In this document: positions 1 to 8,471 of the stretch, one piece after another | How the letters are laid out: every line of letters starts with the position of its first letter | Position numbering within the stretch: position 1 is the stretch's first letter | Origin: Pontibacter ummariensis | GTDB taxonomy: Bacteria > Bacteroidota > Bacteroidia > Cytophagales > Hymenobacteraceae | DNA: 64,000 bases | Direction: 5' to 3' | NCBI RefSeq assembly: GCF_900188175.1 | Contig: NZ_FZOQ01000006.1 | Span: 186,001-250,000 of the forward strand | Made by a program: the position numbers and the translations under genes | Notes under the pieces: generated by a model | What the model was told of the DNA's origin: nothing | What the model saw: only the letters and a program-made list of their open reading frames with translations | The model's database searches: none

Positions 1-1013
1 AGCTGGGTAATTCCCCTGACCCGCTGGACCTGATTGAGCAGTACGGCGCGGACGGGGTTCGTACAGGTATGCTCTTTAGTTCCCCTGCTGGTAATGACCT
101 GTTGTTCGACGAGAAATTGGTAGAGCAGGGACGTAACTTCAGCAACAAGATCTGGAATGCCTTCCGCTTGATCAAGGGCTGGGAAGTAGACGAAAGCCTG
201 CCATGCCCGAACGAGACAGCTATCAAGTGGTTTGAGTCGCGCTTCAACGAAGCCTTCGTGCAGATAGAGGACCACTTCAGCAAGTTCCGTATTTCGGATG
301 CGCTGCTGGCGGTATATAAGCTAGTATGGGACGACTTCTGCTCCAATTATCTGGAGATGATCAAGCCTGCCTACCAGCAGCCGATTGATAAGCGGACCAT
401 TGAGGTAACTGTTGGCTTACTGGAGAAAGTGCTGAAAGTACTGCATCCGTTTATGCCTTTCATCACCGAAGAAATCTGGCACGAGCTGAAGGAGCGCAAA
501 GAGAAGGAGTTCCTGATCGTAGCCCCGTGGCCAAAGAAGGACAAGTTCGACGAGCAGATCGTGGAGCAGATGGAGAACGTGTTGAACGTGGTAGGGGCTG
601 TCCGTAATATCCGCAACTCCAAGAACATTCCGAATAACAAGCAACTAGGCCTATATATCAAGGTGATGAGCCATGATCAGTATGAACCTTTCCTTGGTAT
701 TTTGCGCAAGCTGGCCAACCTGGACGAGGTGAAGTTCGTGGAGGAGAACATCGAGGGGGCCATCAGCTTTATTGTGGCCGGGGATGAATTCTTTATTCCA
801 ATGGAGGGCAATATTGATGTGGAAGCGGAGCGTGAGCGCCTGATAAAGGAGTTGGAGTATACCAAAGGCTTTTTGGCATCTGTTACAAAGAAATTGAGCA
901 ACGAACGCTTCGTAAACGGTGCGCCAGAGGCTGTTATCGCCAACGAGCGTAAAAAGCAAGCTGACGCAGAGGCTAAGATCAACGCCATTGAGCAAAGTCT
1001 TGCTTCTTTGTAG
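1..1013 (+). CDS. valS: Valine--tRNA ligase, C-terminal part (5' end outside window)
   Basis: The frame is open from base 3, before the first internal ATG at 69, so this is the 3' part of a longer gene. The first residues, LGNSPDPLDLIEQYGADGVR, are what follows the KMSKS loop of valyl-tRNA synthetase. An anticodon-binding helical domain follows (WNAFRLIKGW, then HPFMPFITEEIWHEL). The last 65 residues form the charged C-terminal coiled coil (AERERLIKELEYTKGFL) typical of ValRS. The enzyme charges tRNA-Val in the cytoplasm. A strong terminator follows directly. Only the catalytic N-terminus is missing, because of the window edge and not because of a lesion. Confidence 0.96.
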   Translation, partial: LGNSPDPLDLIEQYGADGVRTGMLFSSPAGNDLLFDEKLVEQGRNFSNKIWNAFRLIKGWEVDESLPCPNETAIKWFESRFNEAFVQIEDHFSKFRISDALLAVYKLVWDDFCSNYLEMIKPAYQQPIDKRTIEVTVGLLEKVLKVLHPFMPFITEEIWHELKERKEKEFLIVAPWPKKDKFDEQIVEQMENVLNVVGAVRNIRNSKNIPNNKQLGLYIKVMSHDQYEPFLGILRKLANLDEVKFVEENIEGAISFIVAGDEFFIPMEGNIDVEAERERLIKELEYTKGFLASVTKKLSNERFVNGAPEAVIANERKKQADAEAKINAIEQSLASL

Positions 1014-1040
1014 ATAACATAAGAGTAGCTTTTAGAAGAG

Positions 1041-1080
1041 CAGCGGCCGTTCCTGAAAGGGAGCGGCCGCTGTTTTGTTT
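1041..1080 (+). terminator. Intrinsic terminator of valS
   Basis: A 9-bp GC-rich perfect stem, cagcggccg (1041-1049) with cggccgctg (1064-1072), has a 14-nt loop and is followed by the T-rich tgttttgtttt. It starts 28 nt after the valS stop. Confidence 0.85.
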
Positions 1081-1238
1081 TATACTGAACTGTAATAGAA
1101 GGAGTAAGAGAAGGTAGCAACTATCGGCTTTCCGCTGATTGAACCCATTGTAGCGAAGGCCTTGATGAGGCAGTTGAGGCTTTTACTGGTGGAGTTAATG
1201 ATTGATAAGGTGGGCGCCCGGTTAATTACCATTAGCTT

Positions 1239-1820
1239 CTAAAACCACCAGCCTGTTTTCTTAAGGGTGAAGCCGACAAAGGCCAGCCGCTGTCCGGTGT
1301 GGTATGTGTGCACAGAGCCACGAAGCCCCAAAGAGTACTTATCTGTAAGTCGGGCATCTATATTTAATGCTAACATACCCCCTAGCTGTACCTGGTGCTC
1401 GTCTACCACCTCTGATTCAAACTCCACTACCTGGCCATTTACCTGCCGTATAGAGGCAGATTTCATGTAGCGTTCTCGGGCAAAGCGTATGCTAGGCCCT
1501 ATGGCCGGATAAAAAGTAAGCCGGCCCAGGTGCAGATAAAGGTGAAAGCCGCCATCTAAAGACATTCCTTTTGATTTTTCCTCGATGGTGTAGCCAGGGG
1601 CGAAGAACCGGGTACCTTGTGTGGAAGAACCGGAAGCCATAATTTCATAGCCAATGCGTTTGCCAAGCTTTCTCTGCGTGCCCAGCAAAAGCATTGGGCC
1701 GGGCAGGTCACCGTTACCGGTAACAACTGTTCCAAAGCCAACGACAGACCTGGTGGTAGTTTGAGCAAAAGAGAGTTGTGCTAGTAATAGTAGCAGTGGG
1801 AGTAAAAGTTTGGTTTTCAT
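1239..1820 (-). CDS. Exported outer-membrane beta-barrel-like protein
   Basis: About 193 residues counted from the ATG at 1820; a TTG further upstream at 1841 is also in frame but would put seven polar residues before the signal peptide. The N-terminus MKTKLLLPLLLLLAQLSFAQ is a clear Sec signal peptide ending in a typical S-F-A-Q cleavage site. The mature part alternates hydrophobic and polar residues in short strands rich in G, Y, F and R (for example GGFHLYLHLGRLTFYPAIGPSI) and ends in an aromatic W-W-F, as outer-membrane barrels do. No named family is recognised. It stands alone, downstream of two other minus-strand exported-protein genes. The function is unknown. Confidence 0.7.
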   Translation of the reverse strand: MKTKLLLPLLLLLAQLSFAQTTTRSVVGFGTVVTGNGDLPGPMLLLGTQRKLGKRIGYEIMASGSSTQGTRFFAPGYTIEEKSKGMSLDGGFHLYLHLGRLTFYPAIGPSIRFARERYMKSASIRQVNGQVVEFESEVVDEHQVQLGGMLALNIDARLTDKYSLGLRGSVHTYHTGQRLAFVGFTLKKTGWWF

Positions 1821-1979
1821 GCGCTTAGGAGTGAGTATCAAATAAATATAGGAATTTATTTATTAAGCGCTGTAGAACGTGTAGTACTTTTTTATGTTTT
1901 TGTGTCCTTGAAGTAAAAAGGTGCAGTGCACGAGACCTTCACTTTATTACTCCTATACAGCCTAAAAGGACATTGACAA

Positions 1980-2597
1980 CTACTCCTGAATGTAATGCCT
2001 TTCCTGCCTTTGTAAGGTCTTCAGTAGCTGCGTGACCTCTTCTTTGTACTGGGGCAGAATATCGCTCAGGCCCTCTTTTTTGCCGGTGTAATTGACCTGT
2101 ACCTGTCGGTCGTTTAGCTGGTAGGCCAGCAGGCCCTGATCTGCCTCTGTCAGATAAAACAGCTTGAGGGGCGTAGTAGAGGAGGATACAGCGTAGGTCC
2201 GGAAGGTAAAGTCGTTGGTAATGCGGTGCTGCGTGGGTGCCCGCTGTTCAAGGTAACGCTGGGTGACAACCGTGTCGAGGTGTACAGGGCTTTCTATCTG
2301 GTATATGACCTTGATATCGCCGTCCGGCAGCCGCCAGGAACGGATGATATGATTCCCTCTTTGCTGGCTGCTGTAGTCTGCTTTAGATAAGTCCAGGTCT
2401 GCAACTAGCTGGAAGAACTGCAGGTCCTCCGTGAGGCTCTGTAAAGAGGGGGAAGGGTTACCTGTATCACTAATAAAGTAACGGCTTCCGTTCTGAAGGC
2501 GGCGAAGGTCTTCCTGTAAGTCTTTTTGCAGCAAAAGCCTTGGAGCCTCCTGGGTAAAATAAAAAAGCAGCGGAAGTATAGCGAAAAGTAAGTGCAT
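1980..2597 (-). CDS. Hypothetical exported protein
   Basis: A 205-residue protein starting at an ATG with a short hydrophobic N-terminus (MHLLFAILPLLFYFTQ) that reads as a signal peptide or anchor. The rest is soluble and mixed alpha/beta, with an amphipathic C-terminal helix (LPQYKEEVTQLLKTLQRQER). No domain is recognised. It lies 49 nt downstream of the next minus-strand gene (2647-3198), so the two may be co-transcribed. The reading frame is intact and there is no competing long frame on the other strand. Confidence 0.6.
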   Translation of the reverse strand: MHLLFAILPLLFYFTQEAPRLLLQKDLQEDLRRLQNGSRYFISDTGNPSPSLQSLTEDLQFFQLVADLDLSKADYSSQQRGNHIIRSWRLPDGDIKVIYQIESPVHLDTVVTQRYLEQRAPTQHRITNDFTFRTYAVSSSTTPLKLFYLTEADQGLLAYQLNDRQVQVNYTGKKEGLSDILPQYKEEVTQLLKTLQRQERHYIQE

Positions 2598-2646
2598 ATG
2601 TCAGAGCATGGTGTATTGTAGGATACAGTTCCGCTGCTCAAAGGGT

Positions 2647-3198
2647 TTACAACCGCGTGTTGTCTAACACCGTCCAGTTGATGTTGCCGTTGTTAACTTC
2701 ATATTTTAGGAGCATGTAGCCGGCAATATGGCCATCCTCGTAGTAGGCAAGGGCATAGCGATCGTTTAAGATACGGCTATCGCGGATGCGCATCGTCCCT
2801 CCCAGCACACCATCGGTAGGGATTAACTTGCTCTGCTTTTGGTTCAGGTCGTTTTTGAGCCCCACTTCCGGGTTCTCGAGCCCTTTGCGCTCCAGGCGCT
2901 GTATGTCACTTTCACTCAGCGTACCCAGTTCGTCCACAAAGGCGGCACCGCCCGGAGGCACTAGCTCTCCTTCATCTTCAGGCGAAGGTTCAGCAGCCAC
3001 AAGGGAGTCTTCAGGCGCTTCTTCCTGTGCCAGTTCTCGGCCGGCTTCCACTACATCCTGCTCTAAAAGGACCAAGCGGTTTTCTGCTTCTACCTTCTGC
3101 CAGTAAAAGTACAGGGCTAGTAACAGGAAAAGGGCGGCTACAATCCAGGGAAGGCTATTTTTCATCTTGTAAGGTCTGTTATAATTAGGCTTCTTCAT
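2647..3198 (-). CDS. Hypothetical single-pass membrane protein
   Basis: A 183-residue protein with one N-terminal membrane segment (SLPWIVAALFLLLALYFYW, about residues 15-33) preceded by basic residues, so the C-terminal part should be periplasmic. After the membrane helix come a short coiled-coil-like stretch, then an acidic, proline-rich linker (EEAPEDSLVAAEPSPEDEGE), then a compact domain ending in YALAYYEDGHIAGYMLLKYE. An alternative start is the ATG at 3165, just before the membrane helix. No family is recognised. It lies upstream of the hypothetical gene at 1980-2597 and downstream of a terminator. Confidence 0.62.
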   Translation of the reverse strand: MKKPNYNRPYKMKNSLPWIVAALFLLLALYFYWQKVEAENRLVLLEQDVVEAGRELAQEEAPEDSLVAAEPSPEDEGELVPPGGAAFVDELGTLSESDIQRLERKGLENPEVGLKNDLNQKQSKLIPTDGVLGGTMRIRDSRILNDRYALAYYEDGHIAGYMLLKYEVNNGNINWTVLDNTRL

Positions 3199-3255
3199 TT
3201 TTTTGCGATGCTAATTTATACCTTCTCTTCAAGAAGTACTCTCAGGCAAGCGCTT

Positions 3256-3295
3256 TTTAACAAAGAAAGCCTGCCTCTGAGCGAGACAGGCTTTC
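3256..3295 (-). terminator. Intrinsic terminator of the E2 gene (minus strand)
   Basis: A 9-bp perfect inverted repeat, gaaagcctg (3265-3273) and caggctttc (3287-3295), lies 19 nt beyond the stop of the minus-strand E2 gene. Read on the minus strand it is followed by a T-rich run (tttgttaaaaa). Confidence 0.7.
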
Positions 3296-3314
3296 CTGTA
3301 CGTATTAAACCAAG

Positions 3315-4694
3315 TTAAATCGTCTGGTTCACGTCAAAGTTCTCCAGATAGTCAGCTACGCGGCGCACAAACATGCCCCCCAAAGAGCCATCCACCACAC
3401 GGTGGTCGTAGGAGTGCGACAGGTACATAAAGTGGCGGATACCGATTAGGTCGCCTTCCGGTGTTTCGATCACGGCTGGCTTCTTCTTGATCGCGCCCAA
3501 TGCCATGATCGCCACCTGCGGCTGCATGATGATCGGAGTGCCCATTACATTGCCGAAAGAACCCACATTCGATACCGTGTAAGTGCCTCCTGACAGGTCG
3601 TCTGGCGTCAGTTTGTTGTTACGTCCACGGTTTGCCAGGTCATTCACCTTCTTGGTCAGCCCATTCAGGTTCATCATGTCAGCGTTCTTAATGTTTGGCA
3701 CAATCAGGTTGCCGCTTGGCAAGGCTACGGCCATGCCGATGTTGATGTCTCTGTGGCGGATGATGCTGTTGCCCTCTACCGAAACGTTGATCATCGGGAA
3801 GTCCTTGATGGCTTTCACCACCGCTTCAATCATGATCGGGGTAAAGGTCAGGTTCTCACCCTCGCGCTTTTTGTACTCGTTCTTCCACTTGTTTCGCCAG
3901 TTCACGATGTTGGTCACATCGGCCTCTACAAAAGAAGTTACGTGCGGAGAAATGCGCTTGCTTTCCACCATGCGGTCAGCGATCATGCGGCGCATGCGGT
4001 CCATCTCAATGATCTCGTCGTTACCGCTAACAGAGGCCGCTGGCTTCACAGAAGCAGGAGCTGCCTGTGGTTGCGCTGCCGGGACAGGGGCAGCAGCTGG
4101 GACTTGTACCGATGGCTGAGCTTGTGGTGCCGGAGCATTATTTGCCTGCGAGGCTGCCTGCTGTGGCGCTTGCTTGCGGCTCTCTACGTAGGTGAGAATG
4201 TCCTTTTTAGATACACGGCCCTCTTTGCCAGTTCCTGGAATGTACTCCAGTTCCTGCATCGAAATTCCTTCCTCGCGGGCAATGTTTAGCACTAAAGGCG
4301 AGTAGAATCGGCCAGTGGCGGGCTCGTCCAGTTTAGAGGAGGCATCACCGGAAGAGGAAGCGGCAACAGCCTGCTGCGGAGCAGCCTCAGGGGCAGAAGT
4401 AGTCGTAGGGGCCTCAGCGGCTGCAGGAGCGGCAGAAGCGCCAGTATCCTCCCCATTTGTGGAGATGATGGCTATCGGAGCGCCAACGGCAACTACATCG
4501 CCTTCCTGCACCAGGATTTCCTTTAGCACACCCCCTTGCAGGGCAGGTACCTCTGTGTCTACTTTATCTGTAGCCACTTCCAGCACCGACTCATCCTGCT
4601 CAATGGTATCACCCACATTCTTGAGCCATTTCAGAACGGTACCTTCCATGATACTCTCGCCCATCTTGGGCATCACCATTTCTACAAGTGCCAT
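3315..4694 (-). CDS. 2-oxoacid dehydrogenase E2 (dihydrolipoamide acyltransferase)
   Basis: A 459-residue E2 with the full family layout. Residues 1-78 are a lipoyl domain with the modified lysine K44 in ATDKVDTEVP. An Ala/Pro/Gln-rich swinging linker follows. The peripheral subunit-binding domain is at about 130-170 (YSPLVLNIAREEGISMQELE). A second Ala/Pro linker leads to the catalytic acyltransferase domain, which ends with the active-site H431-x3-D435-G motif (DHRVVDGS). It transfers acyl groups from lipoyl-lysine to CoA in the cytoplasmic dehydrogenase complex. Its E1 and E3 partners are not in the window, so whether the substrate is pyruvate, 2-oxoglutarate or branched-chain 2-oxoacids cannot be fixed; a branched-chain-type enzyme is my guess. 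It is monocistronic. Confidence 0.93.
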   Translation of the reverse strand: MALVEMVMPKMGESIMEGTVLKWLKNVGDTIEQDESVLEVATDKVDTEVPALQGGVLKEILVQEGDVVAVGAPIAIISTNGEDTGASAAPAAAEAPTTTSAPEAAPQQAVAASSSGDASSKLDEPATGRFYSPLVLNIAREEGISMQELEYIPGTGKEGRVSKKDILTYVESRKQAPQQAASQANNAPAPQAQPSVQVPAAAPVPAAQPQAAPASVKPAASVSGNDEIIEMDRMRRMIADRMVESKRISPHVTSFVEADVTNIVNWRNKWKNEYKKREGENLTFTPIMIEAVVKAIKDFPMINVSVEGNSIIRHRDINIGMAVALPSGNLIVPNIKNADMMNLNGLTKKVNDLANRGRNNKLTPDDLSGGTYTVSNVGSFGNVMGTPIIMQPQVAIMALGAIKKKPAVIETPEGDLIGIRHFMYLSHSYDHRVVDGSLGGMFVRRVADYLENFDVNQTI

Positions 4695-4838
4695 ATGTGT
4701 CGTTATTCGTTGATCTTGTCGTTTTTAGGAATGAAAGAGAAAGGCCTGCCACCATGCTGTTGTTAGCTACAGAAAGTGAGTGTTTACTTTCTGTAAGGTC
4801 CTTTCCTCTAAATTTTGCACAAAGTTAGAAATTTTAGC

Positions 4839-6098
4839 CTATTCCTCAACGAGGCCTGTTAAACTTTGCCGGATTAGATTCAGTACAGCGAGGGCAGTGT
4901 ACTCTATATTCAGGAGCCTGTCTTTGTTATAATGCAGCAGTTTCGTCCTGGTGCCATTCTTGTCGGCATAAGCGATCCAGATGGTGCCCACAGGCTTGTC
5001 GGGGCTGCCTCCACCCGGTCCGGCGATTCCGCTGGTGGCCACGCCGATGTCTGTCTTAAACTTCTGCCGTACGTTCTCCGCCATTTCCCGCACTGTAGCC
5101 TCGCTTACGGCACCATGTTGTTGTAGGGTTTCAGTGCGCACATTTAGCTCGCTTGTTTTTACCTCGTTGTGGTAGGCGATGACGCTACCCTGAAAATAGG
5201 CCGAGCTACCTGCCACACTGGTAATTCTGTGCGCCAGGTAACCTCCTGTACAGCTCTCGGCAGTCGCCAATGTTAGTCCCTGGCTTTTCAACAGCTGCCC
5301 CACGGCTTCCTCCAGTTTCACTTCGCCATAAGCAAAAATATAGTCCGGAATGAGGTCCTGCAGTTTGTCTACTTCTGCCTGTAGCTCCTGCTCCAGTTGA
5401 GAAACATTACTGCCAGTGCCTGTCAGGCGCAGGCGTACACCCCCGAGGTGGGGCAGGTAAGCAAGCTTCAGGTGTGAGGGTAAGCTATTTTCCCAGTCCT
5501 CCAGTTTATCTGCCAGAATGGATTCGGGGATGCCCACCGTCTGTACTACCTTGTGGATAATCTCCGGCGTTTTGAAGTAGGCTTTTAGTTGGGGAAGCAC
5601 AATGTCCGTCATCATGCGCTTCATTTCGAAGGGAACGCCCGGCATGGAGACAAATACCTTCCCTTCCTGTTCAAACCACATGCCCGGCGCGGTGCCCAGT
5701 ACGTTACGGACGGGCATGCAGGACTCGGGCAGAAAGGCCTGCTGCCTGTTGAGCGCTGTCAGTGCCCTGCCCCGCTTCTCGAAGATGGCCGTCACATCCG
5801 CCAGCGAGGGCTCGTGCAGCTTTAGCGTTGTGTGGAAGTACTCCGCCAATACGTGTTTGGTCAGGTCATCTTTCGTCGGGCCCAGCCCACCTGTGATGAG
5901 GATAATATCTGCCCTTGTCTTAGCGCTGTCCAGGGCCTCTACTATGTGATCGGGGCTGTCAGAGACGGATGTGATCTGCTTTACGCGGATGCCAATTTTG
6001 GTTAACTCTGTCCCCATCCAGGCCGAGTTGGTGTCCACGATTTGGCCGAAGAGGATTTCGTCGCCAATGGTGATGATCTCGGCAAGAACTGCTTTCAT
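4839..6098 (-). CDS. cinA: CinA family protein (nicotinamide-nucleotide amidase)
   Basis: A 419-residue protein, full length for CinA. The N-terminal half is the MoaB/MogA-like (COG1058) domain, with ITIGDEILFGQIVDTNSAW at the start and the ligand-binding ITGGLGPTKDD. The C-terminal half is the PncC-type NMN deamidase domain: TLATAESCTGGYLAHRITSV, then GIAGPGGGSPDKPVGTIWIA. In other bacteria these domains hydrolyse ADP-ribose-like compounds and convert NMN to nicotinate mononucleotide for NAD salvage. The competence link implied by the name is not general. It is transcribed divergently from the DUF4197 gene at 6259. Confidence 0.95.
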   Translation of the reverse strand: MKAVLAEIITIGDEILFGQIVDTNSAWMGTELTKIGIRVKQITSVSDSPDHIVEALDSAKTRADIILITGGLGPTKDDLTKHVLAEYFHTTLKLHEPSLADVTAIFEKRGRALTALNRQQAFLPESCMPVRNVLGTAPGMWFEQEGKVFVSMPGVPFEMKRMMTDIVLPQLKAYFKTPEIIHKVVQTVGIPESILADKLEDWENSLPSHLKLAYLPHLGGVRLRLTGTGSNVSQLEQELQAEVDKLQDLIPDYIFAYGEVKLEEAVGQLLKSQGLTLATAESCTGGYLAHRITSVAGSSAYFQGSVIAYHNEVKTSELNVRTETLQQHGAVSEATVREMAENVRQKFKTDIGVATSGIAGPGGGSPDKPVGTIWIAYADKNGTRTKLLHYNKDRLLNIEYTALAVLNLIRQSLTGLVEE

Positions 6099-6258
6099 AT
6101 ACTTTTTGGTCTGATTTGTGCGTACGTTTAGAAAAACCGATTTAAGAGCGTGATGATGCCTTACTTTGGAGGAAAGACGATGCCTTTAGAACCTTAAGCC
6201 GCTCATCTTCGCTTTCCGGAATAAAAAATCTAAACATGCTCTAAGTTATAGATGTTCT

Positions 6259-6996
6259 ATGGATATGAGAAAACTACTTTACACTTCTTTTGTTGCCCTT
6301 GCCCTGGGGGCTTCCGCCTGCACAGTGGCCGATGTACAACGTACCATGGATGGCGTGCTAGCCGGCACAGGCGGCCTTCCGGTCACCCGCGATGAGGTAG
6401 CTGCCGGTCTGAAACAGGCGCTGGAGGTCGGGATCAAGAGCGGCTCCAACCAAGCCTCACAGGTAGATGGCTACTATGGCAATCCCCTTCTTCGCATCCC
6501 TTTCCCAGAGGACGTACAGCGGGTAGAGAACACCTTGCGCAAAGTAGGGCTGGGGAACGAGGTAGATAAGTTTATTCTTACCCTGAACCGTGGTGCTGAG
6601 GATGCCGCAAGAAGTGCTGTACCTGTTTTTGTGGACGCTATCAAGCAAATGACCATTGCCGATGCCTGGGCTATCCTGCGGGGGGATGATAATGCTGCGA
6701 CAGAGTACCTGCGACGCACTACCTCCCAACAGCTGTATGATAAGTTTAACCCCATTATCGTTAACTCGCTGGAAAAAACCAATGCTACTAGGTACTATAC
6801 CGATATTGTGAACCAGTACAACAAGATACCTTTGGTACAGGAAGTGAATCCGGACCTGGATGATTACGCCACCAAAAAGGCGATTGACGGGCTGTTCGTG
6901 CTGATTGCCCAGGAAGAGCAGAATATCCGTGAGAACCCGGTGGCCCGCACGACAGACCTGCTGCGTCGGGTTTTCAGCCAGCAAGACAAGTCTTAA
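6259..6996 (+). CDS. DUF4197 family exported protein
   Basis: A 245-residue protein with a signal peptide (MRKLLYTSFVALALGASAC); the Cys at 21 could be a lipidation site, although the box is not canonical. The mature region matches my memory of the DUF4197 family: an N-terminal ...GLPVTRDEVAAGLKQALEVGI, the YYGNPLLRIPFPEDVQ segment, then a helical body containing AWAILRGDDNAATEYLRRTT and ATKKAIDGLFVLIAQEE. The family is widespread and uncharacterised. Alternative start codons 6 nt apart (6259 and 6265) give nearly the same product. It is a single-gene unit ended by a very strong terminator. Confidence 0.88.
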   Translation: MDMRKLLYTSFVALALGASACTVADVQRTMDGVLAGTGGLPVTRDEVAAGLKQALEVGIKSGSNQASQVDGYYGNPLLRIPFPEDVQRVENTLRKVGLGNEVDKFILTLNRGAEDAARSAVPVFVDAIKQMTIADAWAILRGDDNAATEYLRRTTSQQLYDKFNPIIVNSLEKTNATRYYTDIVNQYNKIPLVQEVNPDLDDYATKKAIDGLFVLIAQEEQNIRENPVARTTDLLRRVFSQQDKS

Positions 6997-7021
6997 GGGA
7001 GCTTTACCTTTACTTATAATT

Positions 7022-7061
7022 GCCCCCGCTTTACTCAGAAGTAAAGCGGGGGCTTTTTTTT
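7022..7061 (+). terminator. Intrinsic terminator of the DUF4197 gene
   Basis: A perfect 13-bp stem, gcccccgctttac (7022-7034) and gtaaagcgggggc (7041-7053), encloses a 6-nt loop and is followed by eight T residues. Confidence 0.95.
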
Positions 7062-7141
7062 GTGGAACATAAAGTCCTCAACAAAAGTACAATACAGCAA
7101 ATTTTAAACTAGGTACAGCGCACGAATCAGGGAGCACAGCT

Positions 7142-8422
7142 ATGGAAGACAAACAGATAAAGTATACCAAACTTACCAAAGAGAAAGACCTGGATGTGTT
7201 GTTGGAAGACATAGGCGATGCCCGGATCGTGATGCTGGGGGAGGGGTCGCACGGGACCTCAGAGTACTATACATGGCGGACAGCTATTTCGAAGCGGCTG
7301 ATACAGGAAAAGGGCTTTAACTTTATCGCTGTGGAGGGGGACTGGCCGGAGTGCTACGCCCTTAATCGCCTGATAAAGGGCTACCAGAACGCTGGTAGTA
7401 AGATTGCGGATGTACTGCAGGTGTTCCGGCGCTGGCCAACCTGGATGTGGGCTAACTGGGAGGTCGCTGCCCTGATAGAGTGGCTGCGGGACTACAACCA
7501 TCAGCGCAGCAGTAGTGACAAGGCAGGCTTCTATGGGCTGGATGTGTATAGCCTGTGGGAGTCGCTGGACCAGATCGTGCATTTCCTGGAGAACAACGAC
7601 GGGCAGGCGGTAGAGGCAGCCCGTAAGGCCATCAACTGCTTTGAGCCCTTTAACCGCGACCCGCAGACTTATGCGCAGGCGACAGCCTTTGTGCCGACAG
7701 ACTGTGAAAATGAAGTGATTGAGATGCTGCAGCGCGTGCAGTCGCAGCGTACGTTCACCGATGACCCGGAGAATGACTTTAATACAAAGCAGAACGCTTT
7801 GGTGGCAGTAAACGCTGAGAAGTACTACCGGGCGATGGTGCGTGGGGGAGGCAGCTCCTGGAACGTGCGCGACAGTCATATGATGGAGACCCTGGACCGC
7901 TTGCTGGAGTTTCATGGCCCGGAATCTAAAGCCATCGTGTGGGAGCACAACACCCATATCGGAGATGCGAGCTATACCGACATGGCGGACGATGGTATGT
8001 TCAACATCGGCCAGCTGGCACGGGAGAAGTACGGACGGGAGCAGGTGCGTCTCGTAGGTTTTGGGGCTTATAAGGGCACTGTGATTGCCGGAAAGGCATG
8101 GGGAGCGCCCATGCAGGTAATGGAAGTGCCAGAGGCATTAGAGGGCAGCTGGGAGCACATGCTGCACGAATTAGGCACAGATGACAAGATTGTGCTGTCG
8201 AAAAATCTGCGGGACATACCGAAGCTACAGAAGCGTATAGGGAACCGGGCTATTGGGGTGGTCTATGACCCCAAGTATGAGATGTTCGGTAACTACGTAC
8301 CTACTGTGGTGCCTGAGCGCTACGATGCCTTCGTGTACTTTGAGGAAAGCGAGGCGGTGCACCCGCTCCGAATGAAGATCCGTGGCGGCAAAGAGCCAGA
8401 CCTCTACCCCTGGAACTACTAA
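7142..8422 (+). CDS. Erythromycin esterase family protein
   Basis: A 426-residue protein with the family's conserved blocks: MLGEGSHGTSEYYTWR (E34 and H37), NFIAVEGDWPECYALN (E65), then WEHNTHIGDASY and VRLVGFGAYKGTV. EreA/EreB members open the macrolide lactone with a His/Glu-centred metal-independent site, and these residues are present. Many chromosomal homologues in environmental Bacteroidota have no demonstrated macrolide activity, so resistance should not be assumed. There is no signal peptide, so it is cytoplasmic. It sits alone between a terminator and a convergent exchanger gene, with no mobile element nearby. Confidence 0.88.
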   Translation: MEDKQIKYTKLTKEKDLDVLLEDIGDARIVMLGEGSHGTSEYYTWRTAISKRLIQEKGFNFIAVEGDWPECYALNRLIKGYQNAGSKIADVLQVFRRWPTWMWANWEVAALIEWLRDYNHQRSSSDKAGFYGLDVYSLWESLDQIVHFLENNDGQAVEAARKAINCFEPFNRDPQTYAQATAFVPTDCENEVIEMLQRVQSQRTFTDDPENDFNTKQNALVAVNAEKYYRAMVRGGGSSWNVRDSHMMETLDRLLEFHGPESKAIVWEHNTHIGDASYTDMADDGMFNIGQLAREKYGREQVRLVGFGAYKGTVIAGKAWGAPMQVMEVPEALEGSWEHMLHELGTDDKIVLSKNLRDIPKLQKRIGNRAIGVVYDPKYEMFGNYVPTVVPERYDAFVYFEESEAVHPLRMKIRGGKEPDLYPWNY

Positions 8423-8471
8423 GCGCTGTGGCCTGACCTATGAACCTATGTTGTGCAAGCGGAGTAGCGAC

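Noticed and set aside
1921-1931. Palindrome gtgcagtgcac downstream of the hypothetical gene at 1980
   Set aside because: Only 11 nt with no T-run and no second copy noticed; too short to call an operator.
7259-7957. 232-codon open frame on the minus strand
   Set aside because: It lies wholly inside the well-supported esterase gene in antisense and its translation has no recognisable domain.
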